This document shows positions 36,496 to 44,352 of a DNA stretch of 64,000 bases, piece after piece; position 1 is the first letter of the stretch, and each line of letters begins with the position of its first letter. Under the pieces are notes generated by a model. The model saw only the letters and a list, made by a program, of their open reading frames with translations, had not been told where the DNA came from and did no database searches. Location of the stretch: the NCBI GenBank assembly GCA_934662565.1, contig CAKUKI010000004.1, positions 62,001 through 126,000 on the forward strand. Direction: 5' to 3'. The position numbers and the translations under genes were made by a program. The stretch comes from an uncultured Elusimicrobiales bacterium (GTDB taxonomy: Bacteria > Elusimicrobiota > Elusimicrobia > Elusimicrobiales > Elusimicrobiaceae).

Positions 36496-37517
36496 TATTT
36501 TAAGCTCACCCGCCCTGCCAACAGGTTAGCCAGCGGTTTGGTGGTTTCGTAGCGTTCAAACACCATTTTGGCAATAGCGGTTAAGGGTACGGCCAACAGT
36601 GCCCCCATAATGCCCCAAACCAGCGCCCAGTAAATTAAACAGGCAATTACAATCACGGGGTCTAAATCCATGCCTTTGCCCAACCATTTGGTTTCCAAAA
36701 TATTGCCAATTACAAAGTGAATGGCCGTCAGCAGACAAAGCGCCAGCACAATGTGCCAATCTAACCCGTATTGCAAAAAAAGCACCGGCATAGGCAGCAT
36801 GGTGGAAATAAACGGCCCTAAATTGGGAATAAAGTTTAAGATGAAGGTTAAAATAGCCAACATTCCGGCCAGTTCACTCCCTACGCTTAATAGCACCAGC
36901 CAAGTAAAAAACGCCGCCAATAAGGACACAAACAACTTGATGATTAAGTAAAAAGAAATTTGTTTTTGGATCGTGCCCACCAGCGTGGGTTTGTCTACCG
37001 CGGAGGAAGCTTTGCCCATAAAAATAAAAATTACAAATAAAGAAATAAGCGTTAAGTTGGTTAAAAAAGAAACCACCCCGCCGCCAACGCTTTTTACCAT
37101 ATTAAATACCGGTATTTTGTTGAGGGTGTCCACAATAAACTGGGCATTTAATTTGATGCTATATTTTTGGGCAGTTTGCAAGGCCCATTCCAGCGTATCG
37201 TTTAATTTTTCCGTATAAATATCGGCTCCGTTTACAAAAGTTTCTATGGAACTGGAAACAAAAAATACGGCTAAGGTGGCTAAGCCCAAAAACACGAGGG
37301 CGCACGTCACTAACCCCAAAATATAGGGCACTTGCCATTTTTGTTTCATAAATCCGGCGGAGGTGTTGGCCACCATATAAATAAACACCGCCAGTACAAA
37401 GGGCATCAGCACGGTTTTGGTATAGACCAAAAACGCGGTAAGAGAAGTAGCCGCCAAAATAAGCATACAAACCGTATTAATGGGGGCGTATTTTTCCAGA
37501 GGGTTTTTTGTTAGCAT
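36495..37517 (-). CDS. AI-2E/PerM-family membrane protein
   Basis: 340 residues, about 8 membrane segments in the 2-3 + 5 arrangement of the AI-2E transporter (TqsA/PerM/YhhT) family. The conserved C-terminal blocks are visible: FILNFIPNLGPFISTMLPMPV, and VIGNILETKWLGKGMDLDPVIV. It is the first gene of the minus-strand operon leading to ampG and shares one base with it. Family members have been linked to autoinducer export, sodium/proton antiport or permease functions; the function here is not evident, though a role in envelope recycling is suggested by context. A -10 TATACT lies about 30 bp upstream. Confidence 0.8.
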   Translation of the reverse strand: MLTKNPLEKYAPINTVCMLILAATSLTAFLVYTKTVLMPFVLAVFIYMVANTSAGFMKQKWQVPYILGLVTCALVFLGLATLAVFFVSSSIETFVNGADIYTEKLNDTLEWALQTAQKYSIKLNAQFIVDTLNKIPVFNMVKSVGGGVVSFLTNLTLISLFVIFIFMGKASSAVDKPTLVGTIQKQISFYLIIKLFVSLLAAFFTWLVLLSVGSELAGMLAILTFILNFIPNLGPFISTMLPMPVLFLQYGLDWHIVLALCLLTAIHFVIGNILETKWLGKGMDLDPVIVIACLIYWALVWGIMGALLAVPLTAIAKMVFERYETTKPLANLLAGRVSLK

Positions 37518-37591
37518 AAAACAGGTTTATCCTTAAAATGGGTTTAGTATATGGTAGAAAAAGCACGGCAAAAACGCAAGATACGCGTACG

Positions 37592-37621
37592 GAAAAACCC
37601 CCGGCGTTTTGGGCGCCGGGG
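37592..37621 (-). terminator. Terminator of the DUF4424 gene
   Basis: On the minus strand CCCCGGCG and CGCCGGGG pair across a 7-base loop, followed by GTTTTT, 5 bp past the stop codon at 37627. Confidence 0.85.
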
Positions 37622-37626
37622 CAGGG

Positions 37627-38820
37627 TTAAAATACTTGAATCAGGTTTTTTGGGTGTGCATAGCCGGAAAATTGGTTTTGCAATACGGGTATCCACTTGC
37701 CTTGTTTTTTACCGGGCCAACCCCAAATATAGGTATTGTTTTCCAGTTGCCCGAGGGTTTTTCCGTGGGGGGTACTCCGCAGCTTTGCCGGGCCGTTTAC
37801 ACGGTATAAAACCGGGGCATATTTGGGTTGATAATCCAAAACGCTTTTGTTATCCAAAAAATCAACCGATAAATCCCGCTCCGGGGTGTAGTTGGGGCGG
37901 TTGACGGCATAAAATTGTTTGGCGTAAAAGGGGCCCCCGTCAAAACAGCCCACGCTTTTTAAGGGGCTTTCTACAAGCAGGTTGAAATGGCCGATAGGGC
38001 CCTGCCAGTTTTGTGCCGTGGTGAGGATATATTCCAAATAATTTTGGGCCGCAAAACGCTTTTCCCCCCGGGCTGCCGGGGCAGAAAATAGCCGATAGGC
38101 AGGGGAATCACCCTCTATACATTTTGAAAAGGGCGCCCCGGTATTGATAGTTTTGTAAGACGGGGTATATGTATGCCGTACGGTAATGGTTTTATGCGGC
38201 GGAAAGGTTTGTTCCCAAGAGTAGGTAATTTGTTTTTCCCAAAGGGTGTCGTGTCTGTCTGACATGAGCCAGCCTTCCTGCTCGCCGGATTCGCCTGTTT
38301 GCTTATTTAGTACAAGCATATACCCCCAATAAATATACTTGCCGTCTATTAATGTTTGGCGTTCTGCCGGGGACAAGGCCAAAAAGCGTTGGTGAAACGT
38401 GGCCTCGTCCAAGGATTCTTCCGGATATTTCCAAATTTTTGAGGCAAAACCGGGCACGGGCCGCCCGTGTTGCTGTAAGGAAAATTGGGTTTGATAGGGC
38501 TGTTCTTTCCCATTTACCCAAAGTTTGAAACGGAACTGATGCGTAGCATCCAAATAATCCGTGTAATAATCTAGCACGGCAGAAATGGGCGGAAGCGGGA
38601 AAAATACGGCAGTTGTTATGGGCTTGTCGGTGGTGTTTTCAAACAAATAGTTTACCTCTATTTGCCCGGGACGGATGTAAAGCGCCTCCGTGCGCATTTT
38701 TATCCCATCCTGTTTTTGAAAAACAACCCCGCCCGTGGGTAATACATAACCTGCCGTATCGTTGGCACGGGCGGGCATAAAACCACATAAAATAAGAAAG
38801 AGAAAAACCAATTTTTTCAT
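37627..38820 (-). CDS. Secreted DUF4424-type protein with C-terminal SH3-like domain
   Basis: 397 residues with signal peptide (MKKLVFLFLILCGFMPARA). After it, NDTAGYVLPTGGVVFQKQDGIKMRTE and the beta-rich block INYLFENTTDKPITTAVFFPLP fit the DUF4424 pattern. The last 60 residues (PAKLRSTPHGKTLGQLENN...GKWIPVL) look like a bacterial SH3 domain, common in cell-wall-associated proteins. Function unknown; periplasmic or surface location expected. TATAAT lies exactly six bases before the ATG, with no Shine-Dalgarno site. Confidence 0.7.
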   Translation of the reverse strand: MKKLVFLFLILCGFMPARANDTAGYVLPTGGVVFQKQDGIKMRTEALYIRPGQIEVNYLFENTTDKPITTAVFFPLPPISAVLDYYTDYLDATHQFRFKLWVNGKEQPYQTQFSLQQHGRPVPGFASKIWKYPEESLDEATFHQRFLALSPAERQTLIDGKYIYWGYMLVLNKQTGESGEQEGWLMSDRHDTLWEKQITYSWEQTFPPHKTITVRHTYTPSYKTINTGAPFSKCIEGDSPAYRLFSAPAARGEKRFAAQNYLEYILTTAQNWQGPIGHFNLLVESPLKSVGCFDGGPFYAKQFYAVNRPNYTPERDLSVDFLDNKSVLDYQPKYAPVLYRVNGPAKLRSTPHGKTLGQLENNTYIWGWPGKKQGKWIPVLQNQFSGYAHPKNLIQVF

Positions 38821-38826
38821 TTTCTT

Positions 38827-38832
38827 ATTATA
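38827..38832 (-). promoter_or_regulatory. -10 box of a leaderless-type promoter
   Basis: Consensus TATAAT on the minus strand, six bases (AAGAAA) before the ATG at 38820. Confidence 0.6.
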
Positions 38833-38838
38833 ATATTT

Positions 38839-39000
38839 TTAGGAATGTTTTTTACCTGTAAATACATAATAATTCATATACGGTTCCTTGTCTTTACCAA
38901 ATTGCTCGGATAAAGATTCCCCCTCTTTAATGGCTTTTTTTGCCGGATTGTATCCGTCTACGGAAGGCAGTTTTTTGCCCCATTTCCCGGAGTTCTTCAT
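38839..39000 (-). pseudogene. Small orphan ORF, probably a gene remnant
   Basis: The frame is open from about 39207, but a tRNA fragment and a terminator sit in its upstream part, so only the 53 codons from ATG 39000 could be coding (ending NYYVFTGKKHS). There is no convincing ribosome site and no recognised family. The segment may be the 3' remnant of a longer gene cut by the tRNA duplication. It is left as a low-confidence entry because the stretch 38821-39284 holds no other candidate gene. Confidence 0.25.
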
Positions 39001-39040
39001 CCCGGCGGCAGGGTTTATGACTGATATGTGCCCCTGGAAC

Positions 39041-39070
39041 AAAAAAACACCCCCAATAAACGGGAGTGTT
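39041..39070 (-). terminator. Terminator behind the tRNA-Val fragment
   Basis: Minus strand AACACTCCC pairs (one G-T) with GGGGGTGTT, followed by a run of T. Same relative position as the terminator behind the intact tRNA-Val. Confidence 0.75.
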
Positions 39071-39075
39071 TTTAT

Positions 39076-39107
39076 TAAATGGTGGGCAGTACAGGATTTG
39101 CCTTCCG
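39076..39107 (-). pseudogene. Partial duplicate of the tRNA-Val 3' end
   Basis: Bases 39076-39100 are identical over 25 nt to 39281-39305, covering the CCA end, acceptor 3' strand and half the T arm of the tRNA-Val gene. After a 9-nt gap relative to the intact gene, seven more bases (CCTTCCG) match, then similarity stops. The 5' half is missing, so it cannot make a tRNA. It is a remnant of gene duplication or of an integration event at the tRNA 3' end. Confidence 0.8.
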
Positions 39108-39252
39108 GTCGTTTTGCTGACACAAAACGCCTGCAGGCCGGGCTCGCGGTTTTTGCCTTGCGCACAGCGGAACCGTTCGGTGCGCAAACAAAAACAACGC
39201 TGCGCACTCAAATCCTGCCGCAAGCAAAGCAGTTTGCTTGCTTACTGCCAAT

Positions 39253-39279
39253 AAAAAACCCTGCAACAAGTGCAGGGTT
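39253..39279 (-). terminator. Terminator of tRNA-Val
   Basis: Minus strand AACCCTGCA and TGCAGGGTT form a perfect stem followed by a T-tract, directly after the tRNA CCA end. Confidence 0.88.
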
Positions 39280-39284
39280 CTAAA

Positions 39285-39359
39285 TGGTGGGCAGTACAGG
39301 ATTTGAACCTGTGACCTTCCGCGTGTGAGGCGGACGCGCTACCGCTGCGCCAACTGCCC
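39285..39359 (-). tRNA. tRNA-Val (anticodon CAC)
   Basis: Read on the minus strand it folds into a full cloverleaf: acceptor GGGCAGT/ACTGCCC, D arm GCGC...GCGC, anticodon stem TCCGC/GCGGA around loop CTCACAC (anticodon CAC), T arm ACAGG-TTCAAAT-CCTGT, discriminator A and genome-encoded CCA. A terminator follows immediately. Confidence 0.95.
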
Positions 39360-39540
39360 GAAAAATGAATGTACATTTATTATAACAATTTATCACGCAT
39401 TTGGAAAATGTTTTTTGTTTCCCAGCCAAAAACGCGGCCTTTGCACCGGTTTGGCTTGGGGGGAGTGGGGCGGAACTTTTCCGTCGGGGCGGCTGTTTTT
39501 TTCCGTCTGAGGTGCGGGCGCAAGCGTTGGCCCCCTAATT

Positions 39541-39549
39541 TGATATACT
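39541..39549 (+). promoter_or_regulatory. Extended -10 promoter of the MarC-like gene
   Basis: TGA-TATACT with no clear -35. The rest of the 39360-39604 spacer shows nothing recognisable. An AAGGAG ribosome site precedes the ATG at 39605 at an unusually long distance. Confidence 0.45.
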
Positions 39550-39604
39550 ATTAGTACCGCATTTTTGCGGGCATTTTACTGGTCCAAGGAGCTTATAAAC
39601 AAGT

Positions 39605-40285
39605 ATGGATTGGAGTTTGCTGGTAAACGCATTTATTGCTACGCTGGCTATTTTGAACCCGATTGGCAATATGCCAATTTTTTTGGAACACGTGGAAAAT
39701 GACGAGCCCAAAGTACAGCGCGCCGTGGCGCTGCTGATGGCGTTGTCTATTTTCATTATGCTTACGATATTTTTTATTTTCGGAAGCAAAATTTTAAGCG
39801 TGTTCGGTATAACCATTCCCGCCTTCCGCTTGGCAGGGTCTATCATCCTGTTAGGGGTGGGGTTGCGCATGTTGCAGGGTAAATCTAAATTTGAACGCAA
39901 CGGCTTGGAAGCCGCCCGCGCCCAAGGCAGCACGTTTGACCGCGCGCGCGACCGTTTAAGCCATATTGTAGTGCCGGTGGGTATGCCGTTATTTATTGGC
40001 CCCGGTTCTATTGCAACGGTTATGTTGTACGCGGAAAAAATTACTACTTTCCCTATGGCCGTTATGATGATTGTAATGCTGTTTTTATGCGCCGCGGCGG
40101 TGGGGGCCGTATTGGTGGCCTCGCGCTATTTGTTTGCTAAAATCGGGCCGAACGGCACGCAGATTGTCATTCGCTTTATGGGGATGATTTTGTGTTCTAT
40201 TGCCATGCAGTTTATGATTGACGGCGTGGGCCAATTATTGCCCGGTGTGTTGGATGCGCACTTTTTAGGCGGTCTTTCCAAATAG
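39605..40285 (+). CDS. MarC-family (UPF0056) inner-membrane protein
   Basis: 226 residues with six predicted membrane segments. The family features ILNPIGNMPIFL near residues 16-27 and the central VPVGMPLFIGPGSIATVMLY are clear. MarC proteins are widespread and their transport role is not settled. Monocistronic, ending at a strong terminator. Confidence 0.85.
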   Translation: MDWSLLVNAFIATLAILNPIGNMPIFLEHVENDEPKVQRAVALLMALSIFIMLTIFFIFGSKILSVFGITIPAFRLAGSIILLGVGLRMLQGKSKFERNGLEAARAQGSTFDRARDRLSHIVVPVGMPLFIGPGSIATVMLYAEKITTFPMAVMMIVMLFLCAAAVGAVLVASRYLFAKIGPNGTQIVIRFMGMILCSIAMQFMIDGVGQLLPGVLDAHFLGGLSK

Positions 40286-40301
40286 CCGTTTTGAAAAGCT
40301 G

Positions 40302-40332
40302 AAAGGGCGGCCCCGTTTGCGGCCGCCTTTTT
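40302..40332 (+). terminator. Terminator between marC-like gene and uvrB
   Basis: GGCGGCC pairs with GGCCGCC (40321-40327), followed by five T. uvrB starts only 17 bp later, so uvrB must be expressed by read-through or from a promoter within this region. Confidence 0.85.
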
Positions 40333-40348
40333 GTTCTATGGGGGAGAT

Positions 40349-42361
40349 ATGGACCATTTTGAATTAGTTTCCAATTTTCAGCCGGCCGGTGACCAGCCGA
40401 AAGCGATTGCCGCCCTTACGCAAGGCGTTTTGCGCGGGGATGCGCGCCAAACCTTGCTGGGGGTGACGGGCTCCGGCAAAACGTTTACTATTGCCAATGT
40501 AATTGCCAATTTGAACCGCCCCACGCTTATTTTATCCCCCAATAAAGTGTTGGCCGCGCAGTTGTATGCGGAGTTCAAACAATTTTTCCCCCACAACGCG
40601 GTGGAATATTTTATTTCTTATTACGATTATTACCAGCCGGAAGCGTATATCCCGCAAACGGATACTTATATAGAAAAAGACTCCGCCGTCAATGAACATA
40701 TTGATAAACTGCGCCTGAAAGCCACCACCTCTTTGGTCAGCCGCAAAGATGTAATTGTGGTGGCATCTGTTTCCTGCATTTACAATATCGGCTCCCCGGA
40801 TACATTTAAGGAAATGCGTATTTATGTAAAAAAAGGGGGCGAAATGACCCGCTCCCAATTAAGCGGGCGGCTGATTAAAATACAATACCTGCGTGACGAA
40901 TTGGAGTTTACTTCCGGCCGTTTCCGTATGCGCGGGCCGAATACGGATATTATGACCCCATACAGCCAAAACGCGTTGCGGGTGGAAATTTCCGGCAAAA
41001 CCATTTCGCACATTTACGAAATCCACCCCGTCACTGGGGACGTGGTGGCGGAGTTGGACGAAGCGTGGATTTATCCGGCCAAGCACTTTGTAGCCACTGA
41101 TGAAGACACCGCCGGCGCCATAGACCAAATCAAGGCGGATTTGGAATTGCGCCGCCAAGCCCTTTTGGCGCAAGGCAAAGAAATGGAAGCCTACCGCTTA
41201 AAACAACGCACGGAATACGATATAGAAATGCTTTTAACGGCGGGTTATTGTTCCGGCATAGAAAACTACTCCCGCTATATGGACGGCCGCAAACCGGGCG
41301 AGCGCCCCGCGTGTTTGTTGGATTATTTTTTGCGCTATGACGATTTTTTAATGGTGGTGGACGAATCCCATGTGGCCCTGCCGCAAGTGCGCGGGATGTT
41401 CAACGGGGACAGGGCCCGCAAACAAATGTTGGTGGACTTCGGTTTCCGCCTGCCGTCCGCATTAGACAACCGCCCCTTAAAATTTGATGAATTTGAAAAA
41501 TTAATGCCGCAGAGCATTTTTGTTTCGGCCACGCCCGGCCCGTACGAACTGACCGTTTGCGGCAACCACATTGTAGAGCAGGTCATCCGCCCTACGGGGT
41601 TGGTGGACCCGAAAGTAATAGTCCACCCCACCGAGGGGCAAATTACGCATTTGACGGAAAAAATCAAAGAGCATACCGCCAAAGGAGAGCGGACTCTCGT
41701 TTTGGCTTTAACCAAAAAAACCGCCGAGGATTTAAGCGCGTATTTTGTGGAACAGGGCCTTAAAACGCAGTATTTACATTCGGACATAGAATCTTTACAG
41801 CGGGTGGAAATTTTGAAGCAATTTCGCCGCGGGGATTTTGATGTGTTGGTGGGAATTAACCTGTTGCGCGAGGGGATTGATATTCCGCAAGTGGGGTTGG
41901 TGGCTATTTTAGGGGCCGATAACGAAGGCTTCCTGCGTAATACCACTACGCTTATTCAAATTTCCGGCCGCGCGGCGCGTAATGCGGGCGGAGAGGTTAT
42001 TTTATATGCGGACCGCAAAACGGATTCTATCCGCTACGCACTGGCGGAAATGAACCGCCGCCGCACCTTGCAGGAAGCGTACAATAAAGAACACCACATC
42101 ACGCCCAAAACCATTCAAAAGACGGAAGTGGAGTTAAAAGAATTTGAACAACAAACCAAAACCAGCGCGTTTGGTATTTTAAGCCAAACCTTGCCGGAGC
42201 CGACGGTGCAAAATATCAAAATGGTAGAAGCGGACGTGGAACAGCAAATGCTGCAAGCGGCCGAAAACCTGAATTTTGAATTGGCCGCCGAACTGCGTGA
42301 CCGCTTGTTTGAACTGCGCCAAATGCAGGTAAAAGGCACGGGTAAAAAACGCGGCAAATAA
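40349..42361 (+). CDS. uvrB: UvrABC nucleotide excision repair subunit B
   Basis: Damage-verification helicase of excision repair. 670 residues: Walker A GVTGSGKTFT (38-47), the beta-hairpin region YYDYYQPEAYIPQTDTYIEKD (written here only by its ends, about residues 92-112), helicase motifs DESHVALPQVRGMFNGD and GRAARN, and a C-terminal UVR domain (about 625-660). ATG 40349 has GGGGGAG upstream; the in-frame TTG at 40331 lies in the terminator T-tract and is rejected. Confidence 0.96.
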   Translation: MDHFELVSNFQPAGDQPKAIAALTQGVLRGDARQTLLGVTGSGKTFTIANVIANLNRPTLILSPNKVLAAQLYAEFKQFFPHNAVEYFISYYDYYQPEAYIPQTDTYIEKDSAVNEHIDKLRLKATTSLVSRKDVIVVASVSCIYNIGSPDTFKEMRIYVKKGGEMTRSQLSGRLIKIQYLRDELEFTSGRFRMRGPNTDIMTPYSQNALRVEISGKTISHIYEIHPVTGDVVAELDEAWIYPAKHFVATDEDTAGAIDQIKADLELRRQALLAQGKEMEAYRLKQRTEYDIEMLLTAGYCSGIENYSRYMDGRKPGERPACLLDYFLRYDDFLMVVDESHVALPQVRGMFNGDRARKQMLVDFGFRLPSALDNRPLKFDEFEKLMPQSIFVSATPGPYELTVCGNHIVEQVIRPTGLVDPKVIVHPTEGQITHLTEKIKEHTAKGERTLVLALTKKTAEDLSAYFVEQGLKTQYLHSDIESLQRVEILKQFRRGDFDVLVGINLLREGIDIPQVGLVAILGADNEGFLRNTTTLIQISGRAARNAGGEVILYADRKTDSIRYALAEMNRRRTLQEAYNKEHHITPKTIQKTEVELKEFEQQTKTSAFGILSQTLPEPTVQNIKMVEADVEQQMLQAAENLNFELAAELRDRLFELRQMQVKGTGKKRGK

Positions 42362-42392
42362 CGCGCTTTTACGCGGGGCAGCGCGCGTTTTG
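42361..42392 (+). terminator. Possible terminator after uvrB
   Basis: ACGCGC and GCGCGT (42383-42388) can pair, followed by a short T-rich stretch. Weaker than the other terminators of the window. Confidence 0.45.
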
Positions 42393-42473
42393 GTAGGCCG
42401 TCCGGCCCGATATAAGCGGCCCGCCGTTTGGGGGCAACCGTGCCAAGCACTGCGCGCCGCGGCCCGAAATTGG

Positions 42474-42479
42474 TAAAAT
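42474..42479 (+). promoter_or_regulatory. -10 box of a leaderless-type promoter (birA)
   Basis: Extended TGG-TAAAAT, exactly six bases before ATG 42486; no Shine-Dalgarno site. Confidence 0.55.
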
Positions 42480-42485
42480 ATAAGT

Positions 42486-43076
42486 ATGGAAGAAATTACC
42501 CTCCCTTTACAAGCCGTACAAAAAGTAATTGGCCTGGAGCTGACCGACAGCACCAATAATGTGGCCAAGGAACTCGCCCAAGACGGGCAGGAAGCCAATA
42601 CGCTGGTTCTGGCGTGCCGCCAAACGGGTGGCCGCGGCCAGTTTGACCGCACTTTCAGCTCCGAAGAAGGCGGCGTTTATTTTTCACTTATTTTGCGCCC
42701 TACGGTACACCCGCGGCGCAACAGCAGTTTCAGCCTTAAAGTGGCCCAAGCCGTCAGCGGTGCGCTGGAAGATTTGTTTGAAATGAAAACCAAAATCAAA
42801 GCGCCCAATGATGTGTTGGCGTGGGAGCCTAAAACCAAAAAATGGAAGAAGATTTGCGGCATTTTGATTGAAACTTCCGCCAAAGAAGATAAAACCGATT
42901 GGATGGTGGTGGGGGTTGGTTTGAACGTAAACAACCGCTTGCCCGCCAGCCTGAAAGATACGGCTGTAAGCGTGAAACAGTTAGTAGGGCAGGAAGTGCT
43001 CAAAGAAATTGTATTGGAAGCGGTACTGGAGCATTTTTGGCGCCGGTACAGCGAATGGGAACGCTCCGTTTGTTAG
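42486..43076 (+). CDS. birA: Biotin-[acetyl-CoA-carboxylase] ligase, catalytic form
   Basis: Attaches biotin to carrier proteins through biotinyl-AMP. 196 residues starting near the catalytic domain: LTDSTNNVAKELA, then the nucleotide/biotin loop TGGRGQFDRTFSSEEGG and KAPNDVLA...KKICGILIE. The N-terminal DNA-binding domain of E. coli BirA is absent, so it is a class I ligase without repressor function, and the usual C-terminal SH3-like domain is short or lost. It is the only gene on its transcript. Confidence 0.88.
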   Translation: MEEITLPLQAVQKVIGLELTDSTNNVAKELAQDGQEANTLVLACRQTGGRGQFDRTFSSEEGGVYFSLILRPTVHPRRNSSFSLKVAQAVSGALEDLFEMKTKIKAPNDVLAWEPKTKKWKKICGILIETSAKEDKTDWMVVGVGLNVNNRLPASLKDTAVSVKQLVGQEVLKEIVLEAVLEHFWRRYSEWERSVC

Positions 43077-43098
43077 TTTTTGCTGATATTGAAAAACA

Positions 43099-43130
43099 CA
43101 CCCCGCTTGTTTGTAGCAAGCGGGGTGTTT
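43099..43130. terminator. Bidirectional terminator between birA and response regulator gene
   Basis: CACCCCGCTTG pairs with CAAGCGGGGTG (43117-43127), with T-tracts on both strands. Confidence 0.88.
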
Positions 43131-43162
43131 CATTTAATGCGGATTTTTAGCAAAGGTTTGGC

Positions 43163-43531
43163 TTATAAATCCCCAATGGCTTGTTTGACTTTAATGATAA
43201 GGTCTTTAAGTACAAAGGGCTTCATGCAAAAATCTTTGACCTGCGGATAGGTGGCAAATAATTTTTGGGATTCCGCCAATGCAGAGGTGACAATCACCGG
43301 GATAGAGCCCAGTTGTTCGTCGTCGCTCAGCACTCTTACAATAGAGGCTCCGTCCATACCGGGCAACATCACATCCAACAAAATCAAATGCGGATGAAAT
43401 TCTTTTATCATGGCCACAGCTTCGCGCCCGCTCTGGCAGGATTTTACTTCGTACCCTTCGCGCATAAGCACCAGCATAAGCAGTTCCACAATAGATGTTT
43501 CGTCTTCAATAATTAATATTCTTTTTTTCAT
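43163..43531 (-). CDS. Stand-alone CheY-like response regulator receiver
   Basis: 122 residues, a single receiver domain without output domain. Acidic pocket Glu9-Asp10 (IIEDE), phosphorylation site Asp53 (LLDVMLPGMDG), Thr82/Ser83 region (IVTSA) and Lys104 (MKPF) are all present. No histidine kinase gene is adjacent, so the partner is elsewhere. Transcribed divergently from tilS with overlapping -10 boxes. Confidence 0.9.
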   Translation of the reverse strand: MKKRILIIEDETSIVELLMLVLMREGYEVKSCQSGREAVAMIKEFHPHLILLDVMLPGMDGASIVRVLSDDEQLGSIPVIVTSALAESQKLFATYPQVKDFCMKPFVLKDLIIKVKQAIGDL

Positions 43532-43560
43532 AAGGTATTTCCCCCAAAGGTGGTATATTT

Positions 43561-43568
43561 ATTATACT
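43561..43568. promoter_or_regulatory. Overlapping divergent -10 boxes (response regulator / tilS)
   Basis: TATAAT on the minus strand (43561-43566) points to the response regulator gene and TATACT on the plus strand (43563-43568) to tilS, seven bases before its ATG. The two promoters share four bases, so binding of polymerase must be mutually exclusive. Confidence 0.5.
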
Positions 43569-43575
43569 TTTTTAT

Positions 43576-44310
43576 ATGACAAAAAAAAGTTTTGATGCGT
43601 CCGTCCTGCCCCGCATGCGCGCTTTTGCCTGCCAATTTATTAAGCGCGGCGATAGCGTTTTGGTGGGGCTTTCCGGCGGGCCGGACTCCGTTTGCCTGTT
43701 GCATTTTTTGCGCTATTTGGCGGCGGAAAAACATTTTGATTTGGCGGCTGTGCATGTAAACCACTCCTTGCGCGGCGCGGCGGCCGATAAAGACCAAGCC
43801 TTCTGCCGGGAGTTGTGCAAGCAGTTAAATGTGGAGTTTTTCGCGCGCAAAATTAATGCCCGCCAATTGGCCGAAAAGGGCCGTTTAAGTTTGGAACACG
43901 CCGCGCGTAAGGGGCGTTATCAGGCATTGAGCCAAGTAGCTAAAAAATGGGGCGCTACCCACGTGGCACTTGGCCACCATTTAGACGACCAGGCCGAAAC
44001 CGTTTTGCTTAACCTGTTGCGCGGCACGCAAGCCAAAGGGCTGTGCGGTATTCCCGTCACGCGGCCACTTACGGCGGGGGTGCAAATTGTGCGGCCGCTT
44101 TTGTGCATTACGCGGGCGGAGGTGGAGGCGTATTTACAGCACAACCGCCTTTCTTGCGTGACGGACCAAACCAACGCGGATGACGCTTTTACGCGCAACT
44201 GGATTCGCTTGCGTTTGTTGCCTATGTTGGAAGAAAAACAACCGCAAATCCGCGCGCATTTGGCCGGTATGGCCGCGCAATTACAGGAACTGTTTGCCGC
44301 TAAAGAATAG
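43576..44310 (+). CDS. tilS: tRNA(Ile)-lysidine synthase, short form
   Basis: Modifies C34 of the AUA-decoding tRNA-Ile to lysidine. The PP-loop ATP pyrophosphatase motif SGGPDS (33-38) and the family blocks HVNHSLRG, LEHAARKGRYQAL and GHHLDDQAETVLLNLLRG are present. At 244 residues it contains the catalytic domain and a short helical extension but lacks the C-terminal tRNA-binding domains of E. coli TilS (about 430 residues). No Shine-Dalgarno sequence is seen, consistent with a leaderless or near-leaderless message. Confidence 0.9.
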   Translation: MTKKSFDASVLPRMRAFACQFIKRGDSVLVGLSGGPDSVCLLHFLRYLAAEKHFDLAAVHVNHSLRGAAADKDQAFCRELCKQLNVEFFARKINARQLAEKGRLSLEHAARKGRYQALSQVAKKWGATHVALGHHLDDQAETVLLNLLRGTQAKGLCGIPVTRPLTAGVQIVRPLLCITRAEVEAYLQHNRLSCVTDQTNADDAFTRNWIRLRLLPMLEEKQPQIRAHLAGMAAQLQELFAAKE

Positions 44311-44352
44311 TTTGGCCCCGCGGTGGGCTCAATTTGATAACATATACATAAT

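Noticed and set aside
40331..40348. TTG start for uvrB
   Set aside because: It lies inside the T-tract of the preceding terminator; the ATG at 40349 has a GGGGGAG site.
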